From assembly GCF_001680005.1 (NCBI RefSeq), contig NC_033563.1:1612001-1676000 (forward strand): DNA of 64,000 nt. The letters run 5' to 3'. Positions 9,786 to 20,745 of the stretch are shown piece after piece. The position numbers and the translations under genes are program-made. This stretch comes from Plasmodium coatneyi (Eukaryota; Apicomplexa; Aconoidasida; Haemosporida; Plasmodiidae). The notes beneath the pieces are model-generated. The model worked only from the letters and a program-made list of their open reading frames with translations. It did not search any database and had not been told where the DNA came from. The first letter of the stretch is position 1. Every line of letters begins with the position of its first letter.

Positions 9786-11860
9786 ATGAGAGAAATCGTT
9801 CACATCCAAGCCGGTCAGTGTGGTAATCAGATAGGAGCAAAATTTTGGGAAGTCATATCCGACGAGCACGGCATAGATCCAGTAAGTAGTTAGTGTCCCC
9901 CACAGGGGTATGTCCCTGTGTGGGGGGGTGTATACGAACAAGTGTACGCTTGCATGTATGTGTACCAGCGCCAGAACTAGGGTGCCCCTATTTGTGTGTA
10001 TACTCATTTGCATGTCTGTAATCCCTCGTAGTGCACATGCACAGGTGGTGTATCACCACATGGGATTGTGACAATGTAAGCAGGTCACTTCAATATCCCC
10101 CCTTGTGAGCTACTCCATTCGTGTTCCTACCTATGCTTGTTCCCATCCTTTGCACGCTCACTATCATGCCAAATGAGGGCCATGCACAGTATGTATCCGT
10201 TTAGACCGCGTTCATATGTAGTGTACTCCATGTTTATCCATCTTTGCACTGTGAGACATGCTTCCAAAATGTTGCACCTTAAGTTGTTAATAAGAAAAAA
10301 AAAGAATAAAAATAAAAATGGATCCTATAATGTCTGTTTATCCTGCACACCACTGCACCTATGAGCGTGCAAATTGTGCATGCAGTCCGACTAGTGACAT
10401 GCACGTATGTAGGTCCTTCGATAAATTGTCTCCCAAATGGAAGGCGTATAAATAGTGTCCACATTCACGCGTGCACACCCCTTCGCGTTCACCCCACAGA
10501 GTGGTACCTACAGAGGAGACAGTGACTTACAGTTAGAAAGAGTTGATGTGTTTTACAATGAAGCAACCGGTGGCAGGTACGTGCCCAGGGCCATTTTAAT
10601 GGATCTGGAACCAGGAACTATGGACAGTGTTCGAGCTGGACCTTTCGGTCAGTTATTCAGACCTGACAATTTTGTATTTGGACAAACAGGAGCTGGAAAC
10701 AATTGGGCCAAGGGACATTACACAGAAGGTGCCGAATTAATAGATGCAGTTTTAGATGTAGTTCGAAAGGAAGCAGAAGGATGTGATTGTCTACAAGGAT
10801 TTCAAATTACTCATTCTTTAGGTGGAGGTACAGGTAGTGGTATGGGAACTTTGCTGATTAGTAAAATTAGGGAAGAATATCCAGACCGTATTATGGAAAC
10901 CTTTTCAGTATTCCCTTCGCCAAAAGTATCAGACACAGTTGTTGAGCCATACAATGCAACCCTCTCTGTGCACCAATTGGTTGAAAATGCTGATGAAGTA
11001 CAAGTTATAGATAATGAGGCTTTGTACGATATTTGTTTTAGAACATTGAAACTTACTACTCCAACTTATGGTGACTTAAATCACTTAGTTTCTGCTGCCA
11101 TGTCAGGAGTTACATGTTCGTTAAGATTTCCTGGTCAGTTAAATTCTGATTTGAGAAAATTGGCTGTGAATTTAATTCCCTTCCCACGTCTCCACTTCTT
11201 TATGATTGGTTTTGCACCACTAACAAGCAGAGGCAGTCAGCAATACAGGGCTCTAACAGTACCAGAATTAACGCAACAAATGTTCGATGCGAAGAATATG
11301 ATGTGTGCAAGTGACCCAAGACATGGAAGATACTTAACCGCCTGTGCCATGTTTAGAGGACGAATGTCAACTAAGGAGGTAGACGAGCAGATGCTCAGCG
11401 TGCAGAACAAGAACTCCTCCTACTTCGTCGAATGGATTCCCCACAACACTAAGTACGTTTTTTTGCTCAAGCCAAGCTCAAGCGAGCAACCAAATTATTG
11501 CGACGAAGCGATTGCGTCTGTTATACCGTCTACTCATCACCTGCACCCCCACTTCGTTTCCACTTCCACAGGTCCAGCGTTTGTGACATTCCACCCAAGG
11601 GATTGAAAATGGCAGTCACCTTCGTAGGAAACTCCACAGCCATCCAGGAAATGTTCAAGAGAGTGTCAGATCAGTTTACGGCTATGTTCAGAAGAAAGGC
11701 ATTTTTGCACTGGTACACGGGAGAAGGCATGGACGAAATGGAATTCACAGAAGCAGAGTCCAACATGAACGATTTGGTTTCCGAGTATCAGCAATACCAA
11801 GATGCAACAGCTGAAGAGGAAGGAGAATTTGAGGAAGAAGAAGGAGACGTCGAAGCTTAG
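9786..11860 (+). CDS. TUBB: Beta-tubulin (3 exons, 445 aa)
   Basis: Exons 9786-9881, 10500-11452 and 11572-11860 join in frame (introns 618 and 119 nt; GTAAGT and GTACGT donors, CACAG acceptors) to 445 residues, the standard length. It starts with MREIVHIQAGQCGNQIG, including the MREI tetrapeptide used in tubulin mRNA autoregulation in other eukaryotes. The tubulin signature GGGTGSGMG follows, and the C-terminal tail is acidic (EEEGEFEEEEGDVEA). Residue 198 is Glu, while position 200, which is Phe in benzimidazole-sensitive beta-tubulins, is Gln. The product pairs with alpha-tubulin in spindle, subpellicular and axonemal microtubules. The ATG at 9786 is fixed by the family N-terminus. Separate open frames over exons 2 and 3 run into introns and should not be used as gene models. 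Confidence 0.98.
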
Positions 11861-13796
11861 GTAAATGTATCCCACACGTATTCCTTCTTGGTCAAGCTAG
11901 TTCGAAAAAAAAAAAAAAAAAAAAAGGCATATAAAATTACGAGATTGAACAATTATATCCCCGCCCCGCCGCTTGCTTTTTTTTTTTTTTTTTTTTTCTG
12001 CTGAATTTATGTCAGGGTTATTACAATTTGAATTAGCATTTTATATATTATGGATTATTTAGAGTTTTGCTAGACATGCGAAAGGGGACACAACTCGGGT
12101 TTATTGCATTCATTTCGATGCTTTTTTTCCACGCGAAATGTATATATATATACGCAGTGTACGCAACGCATACACGTACCTTAAAAAAAAAAAAAAAAAA
12201 AAAGGAAATGTATACGACATGTGCACACACATGCAAGCATATAAATATGTACATATGTACAGACAGATTTATATGTATACAAATGTATATATATTTATAT
12301 ATACGACGTATACCTACGCATAGGCCCATGTACATATACATCCATACATATGACATATGCCTGCATGTGCCACGTGTACGCATATGCAAATGTATGTGTA
12401 ATTATAATTTACTCCACCAACAGTATCATAGAAATACATTTACCATTTATAATTAACTCATTTTCTCCTATAAAGGTGTATACACTTATTTAGATTTTTA
12501 TGCTTTGGCGCATTGGTAAAAGTACATCAAAAATGTGCAAAAAAGAAAATAAATAAAATAAAATTTCCTCATCCGTAGCAGCACCTTTTTTGTACATGAA
12601 AAAAAAAAAAAAAAAATACATATATATATCCAAAAAAAAGCCACAACTGAAGAGAAAAATTAAAAGGGCTATACTTCCTCGAATGACAAAATGGGAACAC
12701 CAAATGGGGACAACGTCATACTTAGTGGCAATTACTCCATTTGGACAAATTGAACTGCTATTGTGGTAGCATTGCCTTTCATCTGCATTCGATAGTTGCG
12801 TTAGAAGAAACATTCCCCGTGTATCTTTACGCACACGCCGTGGGGAGTAAGCATCCTCCTTTATGCTTCATTTTGGTGGTAGGCCTCACGTTTGCCCAGG
12901 GAAGGAAATATTCATTTTCATATCCGCCGTGTGACATCATCCGTGACCACAATCACATGGAACAAAAATAGTGGAAAAAAAAAAAGACCATTTTGTAAAC
13001 CCCTTTTTTACAATAAATATCTTAAAAAAGTATACAATCGCTGTTGCTTCGGTTTTGCGTTATCTTAAAAAAGAACGGAAACAAAAAAAAAAGTAAATTC
13101 AAAACACTTTAAACTGTAAATGCTCGTAGAGAGGGCAGAAAAAATTAAGAACACTAAAAACGGTTTGCAAATCGAGCAAAAAAAAAAGGACAGGGAAAAC
13201 GAAATTGAAAAGGACACACATGAGCAGTTTGCACTTAAAAATAATTAGGACGAATAACACGAAGCGGACGCGTAGGACAAAAAAAAAAAAAGTTACATAT
13301 AAATGGAGAGCTATATCAACAACAGCTGTATAGTTAAACACAATTTTACTCATTTAGACACGAGTGCAATTTTAGCAAGTACTCAAAATACGTGTCGGCA
13401 TAATGAATAAAATTTTTTAATTACAACAATTACGATAATTATATGATGTACAATTTGGGAATCATTCGATGGATGCATATGTTCATACATGTTCAAACAT
13501 GTGCATACATACCCTTCTGTAAACATTACATGAATAAACTTTGGAAAATTTCTCAAACGAATATGAAAAAGGGAAAGCTATACGACTGAACTTATTTTTT
13601 ACAATCACTCTGTAGGAAATAATATACGAGATGGCATATAACGACGTTGTATAATTAATTAAATTTTGTGAAGAATTCTTTCCCATGTGCATATGTCGCA
13701 CTTGATATTTTTTTTTTTTTTTTTTTTTTTTTTTATATTATACAGAGAAGTGCATCATACATGGAGAATACACACAGTTGGAAATTTGGACGATGC
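11861..13796. other. Convergent intergenic region (tubulin / CCCH protein)
   Basis: 3' UTRs of beta-tubulin and the CCCH gene. Contains A21 near 11905, T19 near 11979, A20 near 12182, a T25-type run near 13709, and alternating CATATGTACATATG runs at 12130-12400. A somewhat GC-richer patch at 12720-12970 carries short open frames on both strands with no family resemblance. No gene recognised. Confidence 0.6.
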
Positions 13797-15335
13797 CTAG
13801 AATAAACATAAGTTATTAAAATTTTTCGAATTTGTATCTTTTATACTTTTACACCATTTGGCAAAAAATTCAGAGTGGCTGAACAGTTGCTCGGAGGAAG
13901 TAGCACCAAATGAAAATAAATCTTCGATCGATTCCTCATTGAAGATGTTAGGTTGGTTGGGAATTGTGCCTTGACTTTTATCCATGTTTTGTTGGTTATT
14001 GCGGCTCGGACCTTTGACACGTACATTTTCGCATGCGTTTGAACTTGTATCTAGAAACACATTATGATGGTTATTTTGGCTTATTTCGGGATGATTCCCT
14101 TCTCTTACGCCATAGTTTCTGTTAACCATTTCCTCTTCTTTACTCCACATATTTTCGTCATAACTTCTACGCATGTGTGAGTCCTCATTTACTCTCATAC
14201 TTAGGGCTTGGAGGTTCGGTAGATCAATGTCAAGGCCACTTCCCCGAAATAATTCATGTTTTGAAACTTCTTCCTCATCGTTAAGGTAATCCAAGTTCAG
14301 AAAGTTCATATCTAAAATGGAGTCCTCCCAACTGTTGTTCTCTTCCGACTCCTTCTGCTCGTATTCGCTAGAATAAGTCTTTCCCTGGGTGTCGTAAAGC
14401 GCGTCGATGTCGAGGTTCACTCTATTACACATATTTAAAAAATTATCATTCAGCCTGAATAAACCATTTTCCATCACTGGGCTGTTCTCGAATAGGTGTA
14501 TGTTGGACAGGATATCTGGAACCCTTTCTTCTTCGAATAGGACGTTCTGTCTCTGTCTCTGGTTCGTCCGTTCGTCATTTGGAGCTTCCGTCTGCTCGGT
14601 GCTTCGATTGTTGTCTCGTTCGTTGCTCCATTTACTGTCACTGGACTCTTCGAATAGGTTGTTTCTACGGTCTTCCCTCAGTATGTCTCTACGGGCTTCC
14701 CACACTTGGCGGCCATCTTTGTCCCACGTTTTGCCTTGACGCCTGCCCCAACTCCTGCTTGCATCTCTTCCCCACATGTTGCCCCCGCTTCGACCCCACT
14801 TTTTGCCCCATTTTTTACCAGGCAACATGCCCTCCTCTTTTGTTCGTCTGAAGGTTGGATTCTCCTTCTGCCCGTGGTGTTGTGTGCCTAAACTGGAATA
14901 AAGGTCGGAGAGGGGAAGAGATTCCGTTTCGGTTTTCCCTTCCTTTGAGATTCGTAAAGGTCTAATTTCTTCAATACCATGAGCAAATCTGCACTTATCC
15001 TGATTCATACATTTTTTCTTTTTCCAGAAATAACAGAGAGTAGTTTTGTAGGTAGCCAGGTCAGTACTCGGTTGCAACTTTTCAATTCTATGGGCATATT
15101 TACAGTTAGGGTTACAGCAGGGGATTTTTTTCTTAACGCTTTTGCACAACTTGGTATTTTCTAAGTTGGGTAGAGGTCTTAATTCTTCCAGCACATGAGC
15201 ATAGTTGCAGTTGTCCTTATTCATACATCTGTTTTCTAGGAAGTGTCTGCAAATTTTGGTTTTCGTAAATTGGTATTTAATGTCAGCAGGTTGGTTCATC
15301 TTGCGGTTACTGTTCGTTTGTGCCGGAGTGTTCAT
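13797..15335 (-). CDS. CCCH zinc-finger protein with three tandem fingers (512 aa)
   Basis: Likely RNA-binding protein. Three CCCH fingers fill residues 29-119: C29-C37-C43-H47 (x7-x5-x3), C64-C73 or C74-C78-H82, and C101-C109-C115-H119. Each is followed by a related linker (EELRPLP, EKLQPS, EEIRPLR), so the unit is a finger-plus-linker repeat with the AH..E.LRP pattern common in protist CCCH proteins. Residues 165-220 are rich in Gly/Trp/Arg (GKKWGKKWGRSGG). The rest is Asn/Glu/Ser-rich and looks disordered. Single exon; Met1 and Met13 are both possible starts. Targets are unknown. It is convergent with beta-tubulin and tandem with the gene to its right. Confidence 0.88.
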   Translation of the reverse strand: MNTPAQTNSNRKMNQPADIKYQFTKTKICRHFLENRCMNKDNCNYAHVLEELRPLPNLENTKLCKSVKKKIPCCNPNCKYAHRIEKLQPSTDLATYKTTLCYFWKKKKCMNQDKCRFAHGIEEIRPLRISKEGKTETESLPLSDLYSSLGTQHHGQKENPTFRRTKEEGMLPGKKWGKKWGRSGGNMWGRDASRSWGRRQGKTWDKDGRQVWEARRDILREDRRNNLFEESSDSKWSNERDNNRSTEQTEAPNDERTNQRQRQNVLFEEERVPDILSNIHLFENSPVMENGLFRLNDNFLNMCNRVNLDIDALYDTQGKTYSSEYEQKESEENNSWEDSILDMNFLNLDYLNDEEEVSKHELFRGSGLDIDLPNLQALSMRVNEDSHMRRSYDENMWSKEEEMVNRNYGVREGNHPEISQNNHHNVFLDTSSNACENVRVKGPSRNNQQNMDKSQGTIPNQPNIFNEESIEDLFSFGATSSEQLFSHSEFFAKWCKSIKDTNSKNFNNLCLF

Positions 15336-17844
15336 GTGTGCAGGTGTGACGAACAGAAAAATGTTAGTACGAAAAGGTAGGGGTTATTTGTTCCAGGTAG
15401 TGGTGTTATCTCAGAAATGAATGGACAGGTGTATTAAATAGTGTCGTAAAGGTGACTCCAAAGAAACGAACAGTATATTGATAAAAAAAAAAAAAAAAAT
15501 AGCGTAACCGGTACTAGTACTGATACATAGGAGGGGGAGAGGTCTATATAATCGGTGTTACCTTTAACGCGAAATAAATATATTTTCAAAAATAATTTTT
15601 ACGAACACTTGGACATGCACTGTAGTGTAGGGCGGTTCTACTGAAACACGGGGACAAGTAAATTTTCGCAAAAATGTAAGCAAATAGTTCCTATTAATAT
15701 GTACAAAATTCTGACGTGTCTATTAAAAAATGCCTTTAAGTTTTACAAAAGCATAAAAGTTAACTAAACGGCTATTAAAGGTGGTGACAAGTGGTACAAT
15801 GGGATGATAAGTCATTTGTATTTTGGATAAATGTAATTTATAAAAAAAAAATAAAATAAAATAAAAATATAAATATATATTATATGTGCGTCTGTACTAT
15901 TACACACAAATGTGTGCGACGATTCCACGATCATGCTTACAATTAAAGCGGCCAAGATGGAGGGGGCAACAATTTAAGGTCAAATCTGAAAAAAAAGGCC
16001 CTTTTTATTGATCATTAATAGATCATTACTCGATCATTATTCGCTCAACATTAATTTGTCTTGCGACCAAAATGTCGAAAAAGTCTACATGAGCCCGTTG
16101 TTCGAATAATCGCAAAAAAAAAAAAAAAAAAAAAAAATTAAAATAGGTACCAAAAAATTGCCCTTTTTTTCATGGCATATGGGTAGGGCGTTATACGTAA
16201 TGGTGCTTGCAAAAAATATGAATTTTTTTTAACATAACTTCCTTGTAACTTGAGCCTCTTTAAACAAAAAGGAGGTGGGTGCCATCGTGAAGGTTGTTCC
16301 AGTTTGGTGCACGCGCAAATTGGTCGCATGCGGGGTCAGATCACTCCGAGCTACAAAGAAAAAAAAAATACACGTATGTATATATATATGCATGTGCACA
16401 TATTCCGTTACGCACACACATACCGCATGCATAATTAACACGTCTGTATAGGCAAAAACGCTCCTGGGAACCTGAACCAAATGCACAGACAACTCTGTTT
16501 TTTAACAACGGAGAAATGAGGCCATCTCCTTTTTGAACAAAGTGGGCTTCACCAAAAAGTCCCCTTTTGTGGAAAGACATCTTCATTAGTGCCTTAACGC
16601 ACAAAGGTGCTAAATCATTACCCCAACTTATCACCCATTTCAACACGCCGTTTGAAAAAAAAAAAGTGGGTGTAAAATAATGAGCACTCTATTTTCACCA
16701 TCAGAATGGATTTTTTTCCTCATAATAATAACTACTCGCATTAAAATTGCGGCCCAAATTTTGTTGTTAAAAGTATTTCCATCTTGTGGGAAGGAGCATA
16801 TCTGTTGTGTTGGCACTCTCCCCCCACATGCAACGGGGCAACTCCGCGTCCAGAAAATGATGCATGCACGATGTTGTTTTGCGTATGACTGCACGTGAAG
16901 GGTAGTAAATTTATCAGATATCCAGAGAGCCTCCCATAAATATTACAACGCCTTTAAAGGAGGAAAAAAGGAGGAACAAGCAGATAGACAGTTATGTTAA
17001 AGGGTTCACCATGGGTGAGCTGCCAAGTTGGGTGTAACTCCACGTTTGACTTCCCTCATCATGGTGTTTAAAAATTAAAAAATAAAAAAGGATTAATTAA
17101 CATCTCATTATGGTGAAATATATGTCAAAATAGGAGTTAAGCTCATCTGAGGAACAAGATTGAGGGGGAAATTGTCTTACGCGTCACGACTACACAAAAT
17201 CGACGTCGAAATGACAGAAGAATGACCACCTCTTGGCATGTCCTTCACAATGCCAACTTTTCCTTACGACATTTCCCCCTCTACCCATTTATAACTGTAT
17301 ACTGTGTTGTAATTTTAAAACGCAAAAATTTTGTCGAAGGTTGCACAAAACATATGTTTCTTGAGGTTTATATACATATGCATATGTGCATGTAAGTTGG
17401 CACGTGTACGTGTCCGTTATGTTAAGTTTAATTAAAAAAAAAAAAAGGGGGGAGCCATGCAGGGGGATGAACAAAAAAAAAAACGGCCCGCTGTGGTGCA
17501 GCGCGGCAGTAAAACCATAAAGTGATAAAGAGATAAAACCGTAAGGCGATAAAGCGATAAAACCATGCGACGTAAAATGCAGAGTGAAAAGGGGCTATAA
17601 ACGAATTATGTCTAGCGAATTAAAAAGTTAAAAGGTGATACCATATGCTCGTGTGAAACATTCGGGCAAGGCGCTGTGACAAAAAAAAAAAAAATGTAAA
17701 CGAGGAAAAGTAATAAAGAAAAGAGAATAGAAAGGGGAAAAACGAATTCCCATTCTCGAATGATAAACGAAACTGCAACATGCGCAGCGAGAAGAAAGGG
17801 CAAACACATTCACAATGCAGTAATTGGTAACAAATGGGGGGGAC
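15336..17844. other. Intergenic region upstream of the CCCH gene
   Basis: Contains the 5' region of the CCCH gene (left) and the 3' region of the GPHR-like gene (right). Poly-A tracts near 15483 and 16114, AT-rich blocks, and short unconvincing open frames on both strands at 16230-16900. Nothing recognised. Confidence 0.55.
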
Positions 17845-20745
17845 TTAAAAAAAATAAAAATAAAACATGTAAAGGACACAAAAAATTAATGTAGACGTAA
17901 AGGACGTGATGAAAACATAATCAGAGTGCAAATGAAATATATTATAGTCATAATTATTTCCCATGACAAAATTCATAATGTGATTGTAATTTACAGGAAT
18001 GTAGGAAGTTAAGAGCAAAGAGTTGGTCACAAAATAGAGGCCCATTAATTCGGAAATTAACAAAATCCACATATTTGAAAATAGTTTAAAATAAAAAGAA
18101 AAATAAGTCGATATCTGAATAACCTGTTGTAAAAATTTCTTCATGTTAATTGCTACGATATACGAAATGTACAATAAGGATATATATGGTCCATAAATTA
18201 TGGCTATATTATATTTTATATTAAAAAATAAACACATCCTTTCAATAATCTTGGAAAAAGGATCCCTTATATATATTCTTATAAATATAATGTTCAAAAT
18301 GGACATAATTATTTTATAAATGACTGTTAAAAACATGACTGAATTTAAAAAGACATTAATTTTTCCTAGCAGGCAATTTTTATTTTTTTGAATTTCAAAT
18401 TTCCTGCTTAATATTGCATTTAAGGAATAATACATACTCGTATTTGTGTACACAATATCTTCTATTTCTTTTTTTAATTTATTGTAATTTTCAATGTCTT
18501 GTATTTTGCGCATATCTTCATTACACGACTCATACATGTTGTGATCATCATTTGCCTGGCTGTCGTTCTTTTCGCTGGATTCGTCCTTCAATTCGCTATC
18601 ATCTATGCTTATTCTATTTTTTACATGGAAATTCTTTTCCATTTCGTACAAAAATTGAATGCGCTCCATTTTTTTCTTCTTCCCGTTGTACCTGGATTTT
18701 TCGAATTTGTTCACTGGGAAGCTAATACTTTTGAAGAAGAATTTTTTGGCGCCTCCACTCTGCACATTGCACGTGCCGGGCGTGTCTTCCCCTTTTGCTC
18801 CCTCATCGGAGCTGCGTTTATCCCTGTGTCTGCACCCGCCGTTATCTCCACCGCTATCACCGCCGATAGAACCGCCTTTATCACCACCGCTGTCACCTCC
18901 ACTTCCCGTGCGACTGGGACCTTCCCCCTTCGAGGAGGCCAGTTCACTGTCAAATGTCACATTTAGGGAGGCGTACTTCCTCATTTGTCCCTCCTCAGAC
19001 GCGTCAACGCTGGGTTCACCGTCAGAGGAGGCATCATAACTTTCGGCAAAGGAGTGGGGGCAACTATTTGACCTCTTCAGAGGGTGCACATTATCTTTGT
19101 TTATATTTTTATAAAAATAGTTAATAACAGTTGATTCATGGTCGCTGAAATTTCCACTTCTCTTTTTACTTTTTGTTTGCTCAAAATGATGCGTACTTAG
19201 TCGTTTCTTGTGTTTCTTCTTAGTACCTTTGGAGTGCCTCTGCTTGTCCAGCAAAAAGGCAAAATCGGCGGTTCTCACCTGACTGCCGCCATCCACATAG
19301 TTTAAGAAGCTGCTATTTTTAAAGGTGCACATATTTTTTAATCGGTTGGTGAAGTTCACAAGTACGGAAGCTTTCCTCACAGAGTTCTGTCTTTTTCTCA
19401 TTATGGCAGTTCTACTTCGCGAAAGAATTCCTTGTTCACTATTTTGTTCGAAATCCTCCTTGAATGGAAACTGCTTCTCCTTATAGTATTCTACATTGTT
19501 TCTTTCTGGTACTTCCAAAGGGGAAGCATTCCTAACAGAAAGGACATTCCCCCCAGGAGATCCTCCCTTTTTCGCATCGTAAAGAAACCGTTTTGAATGG
19601 ATATCAAAGTTACTTTGCAACCTTTCAAGTTCCTCCTTTTTAAACATGTAATTAGTAAAGTTAATTAGTATACTTTCTTCGATGTTATAAATTTGCATTT
19701 GTATCTTCGGAATATGCACATAATACACAAACGTGGTAATGTAGTCGTAAATAAAATACATGGAGGATATACCCGCGACGATAGAATTGGTCGTTACTCC
19801 AAGGGCACAAATATTTATGAGCAGCTCTCCGATGATGAATTTGTACAACAGCATTAAGTAATGCAGAAACATAAAACAGATGATGCCTACAAAGTTATAT
19901 ATTCGGTTCATAAATTTTGCAAATATGGATTTTGTTTCTTCCCTCGTTTGTCCACCTCCGCCTCGGCCCTTGTTGTAATACTGATGGAAGTTTCGAAATG
20001 CGCTGGAGTAGTAATTGAAGCATTTTTTCTTCCTTTCCAGTAAGTAAAAAATGGTCTTATTAAAGAATTTGTTTCGATTTTTCTTCTGCATCTCAACGGT
20101 CTGATTATACAGCAGGTACTTCCTTATATCGAGCGTGTTATCATCTGCTATAACATAATTGTAATTCTTTTGGTAAATCATATTTTTTAATTTCCCTAAA
20201 CCTAGCCAAAGAAATGATAAAAATATGATACTTCGAATGAGAAAAAAATGCTTTTTTATTTTTTTGCTAATTCCATTTTGCTCCTTATAAATGGCACTTA
20301 TTTTTATATAATATTTTTTTATCAATTTTATGTGCGAATGGGAGTTAAATTCTGGAGACAGGATTTCCTTATAATTACTCGAGTCAAATATAGTGTTGAT
20401 GAACTCTATTGGAATAACTATATACAACAAGCAGACTAGGACACATATATCAATGTGCCAAATGTATGTAATGGTACCATTGGACACTATGTTGGATAAT
20501 TCAAAGAGGAAAAGGGAAAAGATAGACATGCAAACTAGAAAGGTTATGAAAAAAATGTTTTTATTAAATTTACTCGAATGATTTAAAATGTCTAAATACC
20601 TCAGTAAGTAATAAATGGACACCTTGTAAAATATGACATGTAGCAAAATCATAGCTATAATTTCACACACCAATCTTATATTCATTTTATTTTCGTTGGG
20701 GGCAAGCATAGTTGGGGAGGGGATAATGATATATGTGGGGCTCAA
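17845..20745 (-). CDS. GPHR: GPHR/GTG-family (ABA_GPCR) multipass membrane protein, 966 aa
   Basis: Resembles the Golgi pH regulator/GTG family (human GPR89, plant GTG1/2), which supports anion conductance and acidification of Golgi-type compartments. The N-terminal half has several hydrophobic helices, then the family block LGVTTNSIVAGISSMYFIYDY at about residues 315-335, matching the GVTLMALLSGFGAVNCPYTY region of GPR89 in position and character. The C-terminal ~170 residues carry four or five more helices with ISELMGLYFVTNSLLL (about 898-913), the counterpart of AQIMGMYFVSSVLLI, followed by the F-H-D membrane end. Between the two lies a ~430-residue hydrophilic insertion absent from animal and plant members, including a GGDSGGDKGGSIGGDSGGDNGG run (18830-18910). 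The start may be Met1 or Met21. Homology is from recalled motifs; function in the parasite is inferred. Confidence 0.78.
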   Translation of the reverse strand: MSPTYIIIPSPTMLAPNENKMNIRLVCEIIAMILLHVIFYKVSIYYLLRYLDILNHSSKFNKNIFFITFLVCMSIFSLFLFELSNIVSNGTITYIWHIDICVLVCLLYIVIPIEFINTIFDSSNYKEILSPEFNSHSHIKLIKKYYIKISAIYKEQNGISKKIKKHFFLIRSIIFLSFLWLGLGKLKNMIYQKNYNYVIADDNTLDIRKYLLYNQTVEMQKKNRNKFFNKTIFYLLERKKKCFNYYSSAFRNFHQYYNKGRGGGGQTREETKSIFAKFMNRIYNFVGIICFMFLHYLMLLYKFIIGELLINICALGVTTNSIVAGISSMYFIYDYITTFVYYVHIPKIQMQIYNIEESILINFTNYMFKKEELERLQSNFDIHSKRFLYDAKKGGSPGGNVLSVRNASPLEVPERNNVEYYKEKQFPFKEDFEQNSEQGILSRSRTAIMRKRQNSVRKASVLVNFTNRLKNMCTFKNSSFLNYVDGGSQVRTADFAFLLDKQRHSKGTKKKHKKRLSTHHFEQTKSKKRSGNFSDHESTVINYFYKNINKDNVHPLKRSNSCPHSFAESYDASSDGEPSVDASEEGQMRKYASLNVTFDSELASSKGEGPSRTGSGGDSGGDKGGSIGGDSGGDNGGCRHRDKRSSDEGAKGEDTPGTCNVQSGGAKKFFFKSISFPVNKFEKSRYNGKKKKMERIQFLYEMEKNFHVKNRISIDDSELKDESSEKNDSQANDDHNMYESCNEDMRKIQDIENYNKLKKEIEDIVYTNTSMYYSLNAILSRKFEIQKNKNCLLGKINVFLNSVMFLTVIYKIIMSILNIIFIRIYIRDPFSKIIERMCLFFNIKYNIAIIYGPYISLLYISYIVAINMKKFLQQVIQISTYFSFYFKLFSNMWILLISELMGLYFVTNSLLLTSYIPVNYNHIMNFVMGNNYDYNIFHLHSDYVFITSFTSTLIFCVLYMFYFYFF

